DNA from: Arthrobacter sp. B3I9
GTDB lineage: Bacteria > Actinomycetota > Actinomycetes > Actinomycetales > Micrococcaceae
NCBI RefSeq assembly: GCF_030816935.1
Contig: NZ_JAUSYO010000001.1
Location: 1,302,001 to 1,366,000, forward strand
Direction of reading: 5' to 3'
Length of the DNA stretch: 64,000 bases
A program made the translations under genes and the position numbers. Below, piece by piece: positions 19,036 to 28,992 of this stretch (position 1 is the stretch's first letter; each line of letters begins with the position of its first letter). The notes below the pieces were generated by a model, which made no database searches, was not told where the DNA came from, and saw nothing but the letters and a program-made list of their open reading frames with translations.

Positions 19036-20799
19036 ATGACCTTGCCTGCACACGGAAGCGAACGCTTCGATCTCTGGGCTCCGGAAGCGCAGGCGGTCAC
19101 ACTGCTTGCTGACGGACAGCAGTACCCGATGGACCGCGCCGGTGCGGAGCGGAACGGCTGGTGGACGGCTGCCGGCGCTCCCGCCGACGGCGAGGTGGAC
19201 TACGGCTACCTCGTGGACGGCGAGAGCACGCCGCTGCCGGACCCGCGGTCCCGGCGGCAGCCGGAGGGTGTCCACTCGCTTTCCCGGACCTTCGACCCCG
19301 CCGGCCACACCTGGGCCGACGGGCAGTGGGAGGGACGCGCGCTGCAGGGTGCCGTTATCTACGAGCTGCACCTGGGCACGTTCACCCCCGAGGGAACGCT
19401 GGACGCCGCCGCCGGGAAGCTGGAGTACCTGGCGGAGCTTGGCGTTGACTTCGTCGAACTGCTGCCGGTCAACGGCTTCAACGGCACCCACAACTGGGGC
19501 TACGACGGCGTGCTCTGGTACACCGTGCACGAAGGGTACGGCGGCCCCGCAGCGTACCAGCGCTTCGTCGACGCGGCCCACGCCGCCGGCATCGGCGTCA
19601 TCCAGGATGTGGTGTACAACCACCTCGGTCCCAGCGGGAACTACCTGCCCAAGTTCGGGCCGTACCTCAAGTCGGGGGAGGGCAACACCTGGGGTGACTC
19701 CGTGAACCTGGACGGCCCCGGCTCCGACGAGGTGCGCCGCTACATCCTGGACAACGCCGCCATGTGGCTGCGGGACTACCACGTGGACGGGCTGCGCCTC
19801 GATGCCGTGCACGCCTTCAAGGACGAGCGGGCGGTCCACCTGCTCGAGGACTTCGGCGCACTCGCCGACGAGGTGTCCGCCGAGACCGGACGCCCGGCCA
19901 CCCTGATCGCGGAATCCGACCTAAACAATCCGCGCCTGCTCTACCCGCGCGATGCCAACGGGTACGGGCTCGCCGGGCAGTGGAGCGACGACTTCCACCA
20001 CGCAGTCCACGTCAACGTCAGCGGCGAGGCCACAGGGTACTACGAGGACTTCGAGTCGCTGGAAGCCCTGGCCAAGGTCCTGCGCTCCGGGTTCTTCCAC
20101 GACGGCAGCTACTCGTCGTTCCGCGAACGCCACCATGGCCGGCCGATCAACCCGGCGCTGGCCCACCCGGCCGCGCTCGTGGTCTGCAGCCAGAACCATG
20201 ACCAGATCGGCAACCGGGCCACCGGTGACCGGCTGTCCCAGTCACTGCCATACGGGAAGCTGGCGCTTGCCGCCGTCGCCACCCTGACCTCACCCTTCAC
20301 TCCCATGCTGTTCATGGGTGAGGAATATGGGGCCACCACGCCGTGGCAGTTCTTCACCTCCCACCCGGAACCCGAGCTCGGCAAGGCCACGGCGGAGGGC
20401 CGGATCAAGGAGTTCGAGCGGATGGGCTGGGACCCCGCCGTCGTGCCTGATCCCCAGGATCCGGAGACGTTCAGCCGCTCCAAGCTGAACTGGTCCGAAG
20501 CCGCCGAAGGGGACCACGCCCGGCTGCTGGAGCTCTACCGCTCCCTGATCGCGCTCCGCCGCACGACCCCGGAGCTCACCGACCCGGGCTTCGAAGCCAC
20601 CGAAGTGGACTTCAGTGAGGCGGAAGGCTGGCTTGTGCTGCAGCGCGGCAGCGTCCGGGTGGCGATGAACTTCTCGGCCGAACCCCGGCGCATTGCCGTC
20701 CCCGCCGCGGCCCTGCTGCTCGCGACGGACGACGCCGCTGAGCTTGACGGCGGCTACCTCGAGCTTCCCGGCCACAGCGCCGTTGTTGCGACCGAATGA
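19036..20799 (+). CDS. treZ: Malto-oligosyltrehalose trehalohydrolase
   Basis: Cleaves trehalose from maltooligosyltrehalose, the last step after TreY. It has 587 residues: an N-terminal beta domain (about 1-95) and a GH13 barrel with [46 protein letters not shown], nucleophile Asp256 in [10 protein letters not shown], Glu293 in LIAESDLN and the [16 protein letters not shown] motif. The C terminus holds a short all-beta domain. GGAAG lies 7 nt before ATG 19036. It closes the trehalose operon; the aldo/keto reductase follows 30 nt later and may be co-transcribed. Confidence 0.96.
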   Translation: MTLPAHGSERFDLWAPEAQAVTLLADGQQYPMDRAGAERNGWWTAAGAPADGEVDYGYLVDGESTPLPDPRSRRQPEGVHSLSRTFDPAGHTWADGQWEGRALQGAVIYELHLGTFTPEGTLDAAAGKLEYLAELGVDFVELLPVNGFNGTHNWGYDGVLWYTVHEGYGGPAAYQRFVDAAHAAGIGVIQDVVYNHLGPSGNYLPKFGPYLKSGEGNTWGDSVNLDGPGSDEVRRYILDNAAMWLRDYHVDGLRLDAVHAFKDERAVHLLEDFGALADEVSAETGRPATLIAESDLNNPRLLYPRDANGYGLAGQWSDDFHHAVHVNVSGEATGYYEDFESLEALAKVLRSGFFHDGSYSSFRERHHGRPINPALAHPAALVVCSQNHDQIGNRATGDRLSQSLPYGKLALAAVATLTSPFTPMLFMGEEYGATTPWQFFTSHPEPELGKATAEGRIKEFERMGWDPAVVPDPQDPETFSRSKLNWSEAAEGDHARLLELYRSLIALRRTTPELTDPGFEATEVDFSEAEGWLVLQRGSVRVAMNFSAEPRRIAVPAAALLLATDDAAELDGGYLELPGHSAVVATE

Positions 20800-20829
20800 G
20801 CGTTTCCAAAAGGACGGGACTGTAGACCC

Positions 20830-21867
20830 ATGACTTACGTTGCTGCCGACAACCGGTACGACTCCATGCCCTACCGCCGCGTGGGACGCAGCGGCCTGCA
20901 CCTGCCGGCCATCTCGCTGGGGCTGTGGCACAACTTCGGGGATGACCTGCCCTTCGCGAACCAGCGTGCGATCCTGCGCCGGGCGTTCGACCTGGGCGTC
21001 AACCACTTTGACCTGGCGAACAACTACGGACCGGAGGCGGGCTCCGCCGAAACCAATTTCGGCCGCCACCTGCGCGACGACTTTGCCCCGTACCGGGACG
21101 AACTCATCATCTCCACCAAGGCCGGTTACAGGATGTGGCCCGGGCCCTTTGGGGAGTGGGGGTCGCGGAAGTACCTGCTCGCCAGCCTGGACCAGTCACT
21201 GAAGCGGATGGGCCTCGACTACGTGGACATCTTCTACAGCCACCGTCCAGACCCGCAGACGCCGCTGGAAGAGACCATGGGCGCACTGGACCATGCCGTC
21301 CGTTCCGGCAAGGCCCTCTACGCCGGCATCTCCTCCTACACACCGGAGCAGACCCTGGAGGCGGCCCGGATCCTGAAGGAGCTCGGTACCCCGCTGTTGA
21401 TCCACCAGCCCAGCTACTCCATGCTGAACCGGTGGACCGAAAACGGAAGCCCTAACCTGTACGAGGCACTGGACCAGGTGGGTGCCGGGTCCATCGCGTT
21501 CTCCCCGCTGGCGCAGGGCATGCTCACCGATCGCTACCTCAACGGGGTGCCGGCCGGTTCCCGCGCAGCGCAGGATAAGTCCCTGGACGAATCCAGCATC
21601 ACCGAGGACAAGCTGGACCGCATACGCGGGCTTCGGGAGATCGCCCAAAGCCGCGGCCAGACGCTCGCGCAGATGGCCATTGCCTGGATCCTCCGGGACC
21701 AGAGCAAAGGCTCGCCGGTCACCTCAGCCCTCGTCGGGGCGTCCAGCGTGGAGCAGCTCGAGGACACGCTCTCGGCCATCCACAGGCTGGATTTCTCGGC
21801 CGACGAGCTCACGGCGATCGACGAGTTTGCGGTCGAATCCGACATCAATCTTTGGGCGCAGAAGTAG
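20830..21867 (+). CDS. Aldo/keto reductase, YghZ/GPR-like
   Basis: An NADPH-dependent aldo/keto reductase of 345 residues with a full TIM-barrel sequence. The N-terminal MPYRRVGRSGLHLPAISLGL, NHFDLANNYGP with the catalytic Asp/Tyr, ISTKAGYRMWPGP with the Lys, and DIFYSHRPDP with the His are all present. The similarity is to the L-glyceraldehyde-3-phosphate reductase / KvBeta-like group, but the true substrate cannot be told from sequence. It sits directly after treZ on the same strand and is followed by a strong hairpin, so it may be the last gene of the trehalose transcript. Confidence 0.9.
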   Translation: MTYVAADNRYDSMPYRRVGRSGLHLPAISLGLWHNFGDDLPFANQRAILRRAFDLGVNHFDLANNYGPEAGSAETNFGRHLRDDFAPYRDELIISTKAGYRMWPGPFGEWGSRKYLLASLDQSLKRMGLDYVDIFYSHRPDPQTPLEETMGALDHAVRSGKALYAGISSYTPEQTLEAARILKELGTPLLIHQPSYSMLNRWTENGSPNLYEALDQVGAGSIAFSPLAQGMLTDRYLNGVPAGSRAAQDKSLDESSITEDKLDRIRGLREIAQSRGQTLAQMAIAWILRDQSKGSPVTSALVGASSVEQLEDTLSAIHRLDFSADELTAIDEFAVESDINLWAQK

Positions 21868-21890
21868 GGGATTGACCCCGTAAGAGAAAT

Positions 21891-21925
21891 AACCGGCGCC
21901 GGGAACAATCCCGGCGCCGGTTGCG
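21891..21925 (+). terminator. Terminator after the aldo/keto reductase gene
   Basis: AACCGGCGCCGGGA and TCCCGGCGCCGGTT form a perfect 14-bp stem with an ACAA loop, 23 nt after the stop. The following bases are only mildly T-rich. It separates the trehalose operon from ino1. Confidence 0.8.
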
Positions 21926-22037
21926 TTGGGTAGAATGCTAAGTGGCGCCGTATGGCGCCGTGCCCGCCAGAGCCGCCGTCGTGCAACAGAGCACCGCCGT
22001 GCTGGGCACAATTGAAGTTTGTACTCAAAGGAGTTCC

Positions 22038-23123
22038 GTGTCTTCAAATCCGATTCGTGTTGCAATCGTCGGTGTGGGTAACTGTGCCGCATCGCTGGTG
22101 CAGGGCGTGCAGTACTACAAGGACGCTGATCCGCAGGCCACGATTCCGGGTCTGATGCACGTGGAGTTCGGCAAGTACCACGTCAACGATGTGCAGTTTG
22201 TGGCCGCCTTCGACGTCGACGGCAAGAAGGTCGGCACCGATCTCGCCGACGCTATCGGCGCCAGCGAAAACAACACCATCAAGATCGCCGACGTCCCGCC
22301 GACCGGCGTCACCGTCCAGCGCGGCCCGACCCTCGACGGGCTGGGCAAGTACTACCTCGAGACCATCGAGCAGTCCACTGATGAGCCGGTCGACGTCGTC
22401 CAGGCCCTGAAGGATGCCAAGGTCGACGTGATGGTCTGCTACCTGCCGGTCGGATCCCAGGAAGCCGCCGAGTACTACGCGCAGGCCGCTATCGACGCCG
22501 GCGTGGCGTTCGTCAACGCCCTGCCGGTCTTCATCGCCGGCACCAAGGCGTGGGCCGACAAGTTCACCGCCGCCGGCGTGCCGATCGTCGGCGACGACAT
22601 CAAGAGCCAGATCGGTGCCACCATCACCCACCGCGTCATGGCCAAGCTCTTCGAAGACCGGGGCGTCACGCTGGACCGCACCTACCAGCTGAACGTCGGC
22701 GGCAACATGGACTTCAAGAACATGCTGGAACGCGACCGCCTCGAGTCCAAGAAGATCTCCAAGACCCAGGCCGTCACCTCGAACGTCGAGGCCGACCTTG
22801 CGGCCAAGGACGTCCACATCGGCCCGTCGGACTACGTGCAGTGGCTCGATGACCGCAAGTGGGCCTTCGTGCGCCTCGAAGGCCGCAACTTCGGCGACGC
22901 CCCGGTGTCACTGGAGTACAAGCTGGAGGTCTGGGACTCGCCCAACTCTGCCGGCGTGATCATCGATGCCATCCGCGCCGCCAAGATCGGCCTGGACCGC
23001 GGCATCGGCGGCCCGCTGCTCTCCGCGTCGAGCTACTTCATGAAGTCCCCGCCGGAGCAGTTCAACGACGACCTCGCCCGCGAAAAGGTCGAGGCCTTCA
23101 TCCGCGGAGACGTGGAGCGCTAA
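22038..23123 (+). CDS. ino1: Inositol-3-phosphate synthase
   Basis: Converts glucose-6-phosphate to 1L-myo-inositol-1-phosphate with NAD as cofactor. In actinobacteria this feeds mycothiol and, where present, inositol lipids. The 361-residue protein has the actinobacterial form: [21 protein letters not shown] (NAD site), [15 protein letters not shown], a central [27 protein letters not shown] and [17 protein letters not shown] with substrate-binding lysines downstream. GTG 22038 follows AAAGGAG. MshA, which uses its product, is encoded 3 kb downstream on the other strand. Confidence 0.96.
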   Translation: MSSNPIRVAIVGVGNCAASLVQGVQYYKDADPQATIPGLMHVEFGKYHVNDVQFVAAFDVDGKKVGTDLADAIGASENNTIKIADVPPTGVTVQRGPTLDGLGKYYLETIEQSTDEPVDVVQALKDAKVDVMVCYLPVGSQEAAEYYAQAAIDAGVAFVNALPVFIAGTKAWADKFTAAGVPIVGDDIKSQIGATITHRVMAKLFEDRGVTLDRTYQLNVGGNMDFKNMLERDRLESKKISKTQAVTSNVEADLAAKDVHIGPSDYVQWLDDRKWAFVRLEGRNFGDAPVSLEYKLEVWDSPNSAGVIIDAIRAAKIGLDRGIGGPLLSASSYFMKSPPEQFNDDLAREKVEAFIRGDVER

Positions 23124-23136
23124 ACCGCATTCCCCC

Positions 23137-23203
23137 CCGGTTGCCCTATCACTTAAGGTCCCTAAAGCCCCGGCTTGGCCGCTCCAAGTGATAGGGCAAC
23201 CGG
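23137..23203. repeat. REP-like hairpin, left copy
   Basis: CCGGTTGCCCTATCACTT (23137-23154) and its exact complement AAGTGATAGGGCAACCGG (23186-23203) flank a 31-nt loop containing CTAAA, CCGG and TGGC. It lies 3 nt beyond the stop of the DUF559-like gene and 13 nt after ino1. Neither side has a T tract. A second copy with the same arm core and loop length lies at 24179-24241. Confidence 0.75.
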
Positions 23204-23206
23204 CGT

Positions 23207-24124
23207 TTAACCGGCCCGGAGGGCGGCCCGGATCCGGCTCACCGCGCCGCGGAAATCCTCGGCCAGATCGTCCGCGTTGAACTTGAAATAGCGCCATCCC
23301 GCAGCGTTGAAAATCTCGTCGCGGCGGTTGTCCCGGGACTGCTGTTCGCGCGTCAGGTGGTGGCCGCCGTCGTACTGGATGGCAACGCGCCGCACACGGT
23401 AACCGAGGTCCGCAGCGGGGGAGCGGGGATCCCCCGGCACTATCTGGAGCTGCAACTCCGGCTCCGGCATCCCGGCTGCAGTCAGCGCCAGGCGGAGAAA
23501 AGTCTCCGGAGCCGAGTCGGCACCGGAGCGGATCATCCCCGCCGCCTCGCGCGCTTTGACGATTCCTTTGAGCTTAGGGTGCCGCCGCAGCATCACCTGC
23601 AACTGTGGAAGCGTTGCCCACGGCTCGCCGCGGCCCTCCAGCTCGGGATGGGGATGCCGCACCAGCTGGTCGCCCACCGCCACCAGGTCATTCAGCGGCA
23701 GGATGCGCGCCAGGTCCAGCCAGGTCCGCGCCGGCGTCGAGATCCGGATCCCGTCGCAGACCATGATTTCGTCGTCGAACGCCAGGACGGTATGCCCGAC
23801 GACGCCCTGCCGCCGGACCGGTGGCAGGGCCCTGGGCTTGCTGAGGTGGAGTTCGGTGCTGCCGCGGTGCCAGGGCGGGAGCCACAGGCCAAGGACCACG
23901 GCCGCCGTAACGTGGGAGATCCACGCGCCGGGGGTCGCGGCCGACAAGGCACGCGCCAGGCCTCGGAGCTCAAACTCCCAGCCTGCGGGCAGGTAGAGCA
24001 GCCTGCCCGCAGAGGCCAGGTCGGATGATCGGAGCCGGCTGCTGCTCAGCCTCGCGGCCCGGGCCTCATAGGTGGTGAACGGAGCCATGGACAGGTGGGC
24101 CGGCAGAGCCGCTGGGGGACGCAT
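23207..24124 (-). CDS. DUF559/Vsr-like endonuclease-domain protein with AbiEi-like N terminus
   Basis: About 305 residues. The first 170 or so resemble the AbiEi-type antitoxin/regulatory domain found on many actinobacterial DUF559 proteins (LSSSRLRSSDLASAGRLLYL, SHVTAAVVLGLWLP, STPARTWLDLA). The last 110 are a Vsr-like PD-(D/E)XK domain: SAPETFLRLAL, PAADLGYRVRRVAIQYDGGHH, SRDNRRDEIFNAAGWRYFKF. The usual Glu before the YDG motif is Gln here (AIQYDG). I choose ATG 24124 because CAGAAT sits 7 nt upstream; ATG 24133 is also in frame. Function is not known; these proteins are often annotated as endonuclease-domain proteins. It is flanked by two copies of the same structured repeat. Confidence 0.8.
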   Translation of the reverse strand: MRPPAALPAHLSMAPFTTYEARAARLSSSRLRSSDLASAGRLLYLPAGWEFELRGLARALSAATPGAWISHVTAAVVLGLWLPPWHRGSTELHLSKPRALPPVRRQGVVGHTVLAFDDEIMVCDGIRISTPARTWLDLARILPLNDLVAVGDQLVRHPHPELEGRGEPWATLPQLQVMLRRHPKLKGIVKAREAAGMIRSGADSAPETFLRLALTAAGMPEPELQLQIVPGDPRSPAADLGYRVRRVAIQYDGGHHLTREQQSRDNRRDEIFNAAGWRYFKFNADDLAEDFRGAVSRIRAALRAG

Positions 24125-24131
24125 GCGGACC

Positions 24132-24137
24132 ATTCTG
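24132..24137 (-). promoter_or_regulatory. -10-like element of the DUF559 gene (leaderless)
   Basis: CAGAAT on the minus strand ends 7 nt before ATG 24124; no Shine-Dalgarno sequence is visible. Confidence 0.35.
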
Positions 24138-24178
24138 GTCCCCGGGCCCGGTCCCCGCTTTCGCTATCCACAGCCCCG

Positions 24179-24241
24179 CGTTGCGCTGTCACTTCGAGCG
24201 GCTAAACGGCCGGAATGGCGACCCAAAGTGATAGCGCAACG
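24179..24241. repeat. REP-like hairpin, right copy
   Basis: CGTTGCGCTGTCACTT (24179-24194) and AAGTGATAGCGCAACG (24226-24241) pair with one G-T position and flank a 31-nt loop, the same length as in the copy at 23137. The loop shares CTAAA, CCGG and TGGC at identical offsets. It lies 6 nt beyond the stop of fhs, with no T tract. Confidence 0.72.
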
Positions 24242-24247
24242 GGAGGG

Positions 24248-25972
24248 TTAGAAGAGGCCTACCGGGTTCCCGGCCGCGTCGACGTCCATCCGCATCGCGG
24301 CCGGGACCTTGGGCAGGCCCGGCATGGTCATGACCGCGCCGGTGAGCGCCACGATGAACCCGGCCCCGGTCTTGGGGATGAGGTCGCGCACATGCACGGT
24401 GAAGCCCTTCGGGGCGCCCAGCCGGTTGGGGTCGTCGCTGAAGGAGTACTGGGTTTTCGCCATGCAGACCGGGAAACCCGACCAGCCGTTCTTTTCGATT
24501 TCCGCGAGCCGTTTCAGCGCCGGCACCGAGAAGTCGACGCCGTCCGCCCCGTACACCTCCTGCACGATGGTGCGGATCTTGTCCTCCACCGACATCTCCA
24601 GCGGATACAGGTGCCGGAAGGCGTGCGGCCCGTCGATGGCCGCGGCAACCTTGGCTGCGAGCTCGTCCCCGCCGTCACCGCCGCCGCCACGGCCCCAGAC
24701 ATCGGCGACGGCGGCCTGAATACCCTCCGCGGCGCACCATTCCAGCAACCAGTCCAGCTCTTCGGGCGTATCGGTGGCGAACTGGTTGATCGCCACCACC
24801 GGGGGGACGCCGAACTTCTCCACGTTCCGCACGTGCCGCTGGAGGTTCGCGACGCCGGCCGCCAGCGCCGCGACATTCGGCTCCTTGAGCTGGTCCTTGG
24901 CGATGCCCCCGTGCATCTTGAGCGCCCGGATGGTTGCCACGACGACGACGGCGGACGGCGCGACGTCGGCCATCCTTGCCTTGATGTCCATGAACTTTTC
25001 CGCGCCCAGGTCTGCGCCGAACCCCGCCTCGGTGACCACGATGTCCGCGAGCCGGCGCGCCGTCTGCGTGGCGATCACGGAGTTGCAGCCATGGGCGATG
25101 TTGGCAAACGGGCCGCCGTGCACCAGGGCCGGTGTTCCGGCGATGGTCTGGACGAGGTTGGGCTTGATCGCGTCCTTGAGGAGCATGGTCAGCGCGCCCT
25201 GGACACCGAGGTCGGCGACTGTGACGGGCTGGCGGTCGTATGTGTAGCCGAAGGTGATCCGGCCGAGCCGTTCCCGCAGGTCGGCCAGGTCCGTGGCGAG
25301 GCAGAACACCGCCATGATCTCGGAAGCCACGGTGATGTCAAAGCCGTCCTGCCGCGGAACGCCCTGCGCCGGGCCGCCGAGGCCGATCACAACCTCCCGG
25401 AGCGAGCGGTCGTTCATGTCCAGCACCCGCTTGAACGTCATCCGGCGCGGATCGATGTTCAGCTCGTTGCCCTGGAAGATGTGGTTGTCCACGAGGGCCA
25501 TCAGGGCGTTGTTCGCCGAGGTGATGGCGTGGAAGTCACCCGTGAAATGCAGGTTGATCTCATCCATGGGCAGCACCTGGGAGTAGCCTCCGCCGGTGGC
25601 TCCGCCCTTCATCCCCAGGATGGGCCCCAGCGAGGGCTCACGCAGCGCGATCATCACCTTGTGCCCAGCCCGGGCCAGCGAGTCCGCCAGCCCCACGGTG
25701 GTGGTGGACTTGCCCTCACCAGCGGGAGTGGGGGACATGGCCGAGACGAGCACCACCTTGCCGGCCGGGACTGCCGCGCCGCCGCCCAGTTTCGCCGGAT
25801 CGATCTTGGCCTTGTACCGGCCGTAGAACTCCAGGGCGTCGGCGCTGATGCCGGCCTCGGCGGCCACCTCCTCGATCGGCCGCATCACGGACTGCTGGGC
25901 AATTTCCAGATCACTCGTCCCTGCAGGAGGAGCAGCGGCGGCAGGGTCCCCGGCGAGGGCGTCTTCTGGCAT
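24248..25972 (-). CDS. fhs: Formate-tetrahydrofolate ligase
   Basis: ATP-dependent synthesis of 10-formyl-tetrahydrofolate from formate, feeding purine and initiator formyl-Met synthesis. About 574 residues. Visible: [10 protein letters not shown], the P-loop [35 protein letters not shown], the monovalent-ion and substrate regions [17 protein letters not shown] and NIAHGCNSV, and C-terminal [16 protein letters not shown] 25972 has AAAGGA 5 nt upstream and is preferred to the in-frame ATG at 26014. mshA lies upstream on the same strand, with its stop 61 nt before this start. Confidence 0.96.
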   Translation of the reverse strand: MPEDALAGDPAAAAPPAGTSDLEIAQQSVMRPIEEVAAEAGISADALEFYGRYKAKIDPAKLGGGAAVPAGKVVLVSAMSPTPAGEGKSTTTVGLADSLARAGHKVMIALREPSLGPILGMKGGATGGGYSQVLPMDEINLHFTGDFHAITSANNALMALVDNHIFQGNELNIDPRRMTFKRVLDMNDRSLREVVIGLGGPAQGVPRQDGFDITVASEIMAVFCLATDLADLRERLGRITFGYTYDRQPVTVADLGVQGALTMLLKDAIKPNLVQTIAGTPALVHGGPFANIAHGCNSVIATQTARRLADIVVTEAGFGADLGAEKFMDIKARMADVAPSAVVVVATIRALKMHGGIAKDQLKEPNVAALAAGVANLQRHVRNVEKFGVPPVVAINQFATDTPEELDWLLEWCAAEGIQAAVADVWGRGGGGDGGDELAAKVAAAIDGPHAFRHLYPLEMSVEDKIRTIVQEVYGADGVDFSVPALKRLAEIEKNGWSGFPVCMAKTQYSFSDDPNRLGAPKGFTVHVRDLIPKTGAGFIVALTGAVMTMPGLPKVPAAMRMDVDAAGNPVGLF

Positions 25973-26033
25973 TGTTGTCCTTTGGCTCGTGGCGTCGGCG
26001 GATTTTCCGGCCATTGGCGGCGGCAGGCCGGCG

Positions 26034-27320
26034 TTACCGGCTGGCCGCCCCGGCGGCGGGCGCGTGGCCCATCGGGATGGTCAGGTTTCCAAAGTACTGG
26101 CTCAGCGCAGTGTGATAGCTCTCCTGGGTGATAGCCGCGGTGCGCTGCCACCCGAAGCCCTGGGCGTGGAGGGCCGCGGCGCGGCCCATGTCCTCCCGGG
26201 TGGCGGGGTCGTCGTACAGCGCCTCGAGGACGTCGGCCCAGTCGCCGGGCTTGTGGCCCTCCACGAGCAGTCCGGTGCGTCCGTCGAAGACCGCGCGGGA
26301 GAGCCCGCCGACCTTGGTCGCGACCACCGGCGTCCCGCACGCCTGGGCCTCGAGCGCCACGAGCCCGAAGGATTCGCTGTAGGAGGGCATCACCACGACG
26401 TCGGCCGAACGGTACCAGGCGGCAAGCTTCGGCGCGCTGACCGGTGGATGGTGGGTGACGACGTCGTCCATTCCTGCGGAGCTGATCAGGGCCTTCAGGT
26501 TGAAGTCCTTCGCCCCGCTGACTGCGCCGACAATGCTGAGGTGCAGGTCGATGTCCGGGCGCCGGGCTCGCAACAGGGCCGCAGCCTTGATCAGGATCTG
26601 GGGTCCCTTCAGGCGCTGGATCCGGCCGGCAAACAGCAGGTGGAAGCGGCCCGGGGGCACTCCGTGATCGGCCCGGGCCCGGCTGCGGAAGGCGGGCGTG
26701 AACACCGTCAGGTCCACTCCGGGCGGTGCGATGTCGATGTGGTCCATGTCCGCGTTGTAGTGGGAGACGAGTTCCGCGGCCTCCGTGCTGGTGTTGGCGA
26801 TCAGCCGGGTGGCGCCGTCCACGATCCGGTGCTCGCCGTCCTCGCGGCGACGTGGTTCGGGCTGCTCGCCGGACTCCAGCAGCAGGTTCTTGACCTTGGC
26901 CATGGTGTGCATGGTGTGGACCAGGGGGACGCCCCACAACTGGGCGAGCTCCAGGCCGGCCACCCCGGAGACCCAGTAGTGCGAGTGGATCACGTCGTAA
27001 CGGCCGTGCGGCTGCAGCCGGCGGATCCGGTCGATCTCAGCCACCATGCTGTGCAGCAGTTCAGGGAGCTCTTCCTTAGGCAGCTTCCGCGGCGGCCCGG
27101 CCATGACGTTGTGGACGCACACGCCAGGAGAAGGATGTTCGACGGCGGACTGGCCGGGGGAGGTTGACCTCGTGAAGATTTCCACCTCGACGCCGCTCTC
27201 GGCGAGAGCCGCGGCCAGCGCCCGGACGTACACGTTCATGCCGCCGGCGTCACCGGAACCGGGCTGCTCCATCGGCGAGGTGTGCAGGGACAGCAAGGCA
27301 ACACGGCGGACCAGCGACAC
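26034..27320 (-). CDS. mshA: D-inositol-3-phosphate glycosyltransferase
   Basis: First enzyme of mycothiol synthesis: transfers GlcNAc from UDP-GlcNAc to 1L-inositol-1-phosphate. It is a GT4 enzyme of 428 residues. The N terminus has [26 protein letters not shown], the usual MshA start; then [19 protein letters not shown], the donor-site region [15 protein letters not shown] and the GT4 motif [23 protein letters not shown] 27320 follows AGGGAGG. Its substrate comes from Ino1 encoded nearby. The last 15 residues are Ala/Gly-rich and look poorly conserved. Confidence 0.95.
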   Translation of the reverse strand: MSLVRRVALLSLHTSPMEQPGSGDAGGMNVYVRALAAALAESGVEVEIFTRSTSPGQSAVEHPSPGVCVHNVMAGPPRKLPKEELPELLHSMVAEIDRIRRLQPHGRYDVIHSHYWVSGVAGLELAQLWGVPLVHTMHTMAKVKNLLLESGEQPEPRRREDGEHRIVDGATRLIANTSTEAAELVSHYNADMDHIDIAPPGVDLTVFTPAFRSRARADHGVPPGRFHLLFAGRIQRLKGPQILIKAAALLRARRPDIDLHLSIVGAVSGAKDFNLKALISSAGMDDVVTHHPPVSAPKLAAWYRSADVVVMPSYSESFGLVALEAQACGTPVVATKVGGLSRAVFDGRTGLLVEGHKPGDWADVLEALYDDPATREDMGRAAALHAQGFGWQRTAAITQESYHTALSQYFGNLTIPMGHAPAAGAASR

Positions 27321-27439
27321 CCTTCGCCTCCCTTTGTTCCCGAACTGTATGTCGATAAAACACTACTCCTGAAGTCCCGGGAGGTTCACAGGCCGCTGCG
27401 GGCCACCGTCACCTGTGGCGCAGCGCTCTCCAACGAACA

Positions 27440-28897
27440 TCAGTGCCGGTTGCCGGCGACGGCTGTCCAAAGCTGCTGCAGCTCAGGGAAAGCCGCCTCA
27501 TAGCCGGCGAGGAGCTTGGCCGCGAGTGCGGTCGAATCAACGAGGGGGTGGCGTGCGAAGGCCCCCAGCGCCGCCTCGCGCCGGGTCCCGGATGCGGTAC
27601 CCGCCTCCGCCCCCGCCGCAGCTTCCAGGCCCGCGGCCTGGACAACCAGCCGTTCAACCTCCTTCACGCGCTGCATCAGGGCGAGTTGTGCGGGCGCGGG
27701 GCGCTCCTGCCGAAGCGGCACCACGCCGTCGGGCGACACCCGGCACGGAACCTCGACGACGGCGTCCGCCGGCAGCCCCGGAATGGCGGGCTCGGGAACG
27801 GCCGGGTCCGCTCCCGGGACGGTGTTGGGCGTGTTCAGGACCAGCTCCGCCGGGCCGCCGCCGGAGAGTGCGCGCATGACCGACAGCGCCACGCGTTCGT
27901 AACCCCCGCCGTCGAGGTCCGCCTCGTTCCGGCGCTCGCTGGCCGGGCGGGCTTCGGCCAGGTACCCCTCCTCGCGCGAGCGGCGCGCTTCCTCCCAGAG
28001 CCGATACGCCCCCGCCCCGGCAGCCGCGAGCCGCGGGTAGAGCTCGGACTGCTGCCGGTCGATGGATTCACCACGGGTCTGGACGGCGGAGCGGATGCCG
28101 GACAGGGCGCGTTCCGTCTCGTAGTAGTAAAAGAGGTACTCGTTGGGCAGGCACCCCAGGTCCGCGAGGAAGGGCTGCGGGAACAGTTTCCCTTCCTCGA
28201 AACCGGCGAGGGCACCGGCATCCGCCAAGAGCCCGGGCAGCGCGTCCCGGCCGCCGGACTCCAGCCGGTACAGCCAGCCGAGGTGGTTGAGGCCGTAGTA
28301 ACCGGCGCCGTCGAGCCTGCCCTCGGGCAGCGCGACGCCGGCCGCCCGGGCTGCACGGTGCACGAGTCCGCCGGCGGAATCGCAGATGCCAACCACCCTC
28401 CGCCCGAGCACCGGAACCAGGGCCTCGGTGACCATCCCGGCTGGATTCGTGAAGTTCAGCAGCCACGCCTCCGGGCAGCGGTCGCGCATCTCTTCGGCGA
28501 GCTCCAGCATCCGCGGTATCGACCGCAGCGCATAGGATATGCCACCGGCACCTGTGGTCTCCTGGCCAAGCAGCCCCAGCTCCAGGGCGATCCGCTCGTC
28601 GGCTATCCGGCCTGCGGTGCCGCCCGGCCGGATGGCGGCAAAGACCATATCGGTGCCGTCGAGGGCCTGCGGCAGCGAAGTCGTGGTGCGGACCGCGGGC
28701 AGGTTCCCCGGGGACGGACGGCCGGACGACTCCTGGATCCATAGCGCTGCCAGGACCGCTTCGACGGCGGCCAGGCGGCCGGCGTCGACGTCGTACAGCA
28801 CCAGCTCCCGGACCAGCCCCGCGAAGGGGCCGGTGGAGAGAGCCCGGTAGACCAGCGGCACCCGGAATCCGCCGCCGCCGGCAATCATGAGCCGCAT
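27440..28897 (-). CDS. Family 4 glycoside hydrolase (6-phospho-beta-glucosidase-like)
   Basis: A 485-residue NAD- and Mn-dependent GH4 enzyme. The NAD site is MIAGGGGFRVPLVYRAL. Other GH4 marks are AIRPGGTAGRIADE, LGLLGQETTGAGG, LNFTNPAGMV with the metal-site Asn, GICDSAGG with the Cys ligand, and YYGLNHLGWLY with the His ligand. The middle region LPNEYLFYYYE is also typical. Activity on phospho-beta-glucosides is the family default, but the exact sugar is uncertain. A PfkB kinase gene is divergent 95 bp away, and the pair may act on one sugar. A TAGACT -10 element lies 6 nt before ATG 28897. Confidence 0.88.
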   Translation of the reverse strand: MRLMIAGGGGFRVPLVYRALSTGPFAGLVRELVLYDVDAGRLAAVEAVLAALWIQESSGRPSPGNLPAVRTTTSLPQALDGTDMVFAAIRPGGTAGRIADERIALELGLLGQETTGAGGISYALRSIPRMLELAEEMRDRCPEAWLLNFTNPAGMVTEALVPVLGRRVVGICDSAGGLVHRAARAAGVALPEGRLDGAGYYGLNHLGWLYRLESGGRDALPGLLADAGALAGFEEGKLFPQPFLADLGCLPNEYLFYYYETERALSGIRSAVQTRGESIDRQQSELYPRLAAAGAGAYRLWEEARRSREEGYLAEARPASERRNEADLDGGGYERVALSVMRALSGGGPAELVLNTPNTVPGADPAVPEPAIPGLPADAVVEVPCRVSPDGVVPLRQERPAPAQLALMQRVKEVERLVVQAAGLEAAAGAEAGTASGTRREAALGAFARHPLVDSTALAAKLLAGYEAAFPELQQLWTAVAGNRH

Positions 28898-28903
28898 GCG
28901 GAC

Positions 28904-28909
28904 AGTCTA
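28904..28909 (-). promoter_or_regulatory. -10 element of the GH4 gene (leaderless)
   Basis: TAGACT on the minus strand ends 6 nt before ATG 28897; no ribosome-binding site lies between. Confidence 0.5.
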
Positions 28910-28979
28910 TGCACACCTGCTGCGGCTGGTAGCCCGGCGGGGGCGCATGGAACGCCTTTCCTGCCACCCCGGGACGGCG

Positions 28980-28985
28980 TAGTCT
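28980..28985 (+). promoter_or_regulatory. -10 element of the PfkB gene (leaderless)
   Basis: TAGTCT ends 7 nt before ATG 28993. It is divergent from the GH4 promoter, with 70 bp between the two hexamers. Confidence 0.5.
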
Positions 28986-28992
28986 GCCGTAC

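Noticed and set aside
17101..19839. Very long open frame of about 912 codons on the minus strand
   Set aside because: It lies opposite treY and treZ, which have all GH13 motifs. The antisense text is typical Arg/Gly/Val-rich shadow of high-GC coding DNA.
24179..24241. Right hairpin read only as a terminator of fhs
   Set aside because: Possible, but there is no T tract, and the same arm core, loop length and loop bases recur at 23137-23203, so I report it as a repeat instead.
24215..26131. Open frame of about 638 codons on the plus strand opposite fhs
   Set aside because: fhs has the full motif set on the minus strand; the plus-strand text is low in hydrophobic residues and domain-free.
26105..26140. 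Two GTGATAG words in mshA as further copies of the REP-like arm
   Set aside because: They lack the GCAAC flank and the partner arm; they are coding sequence.
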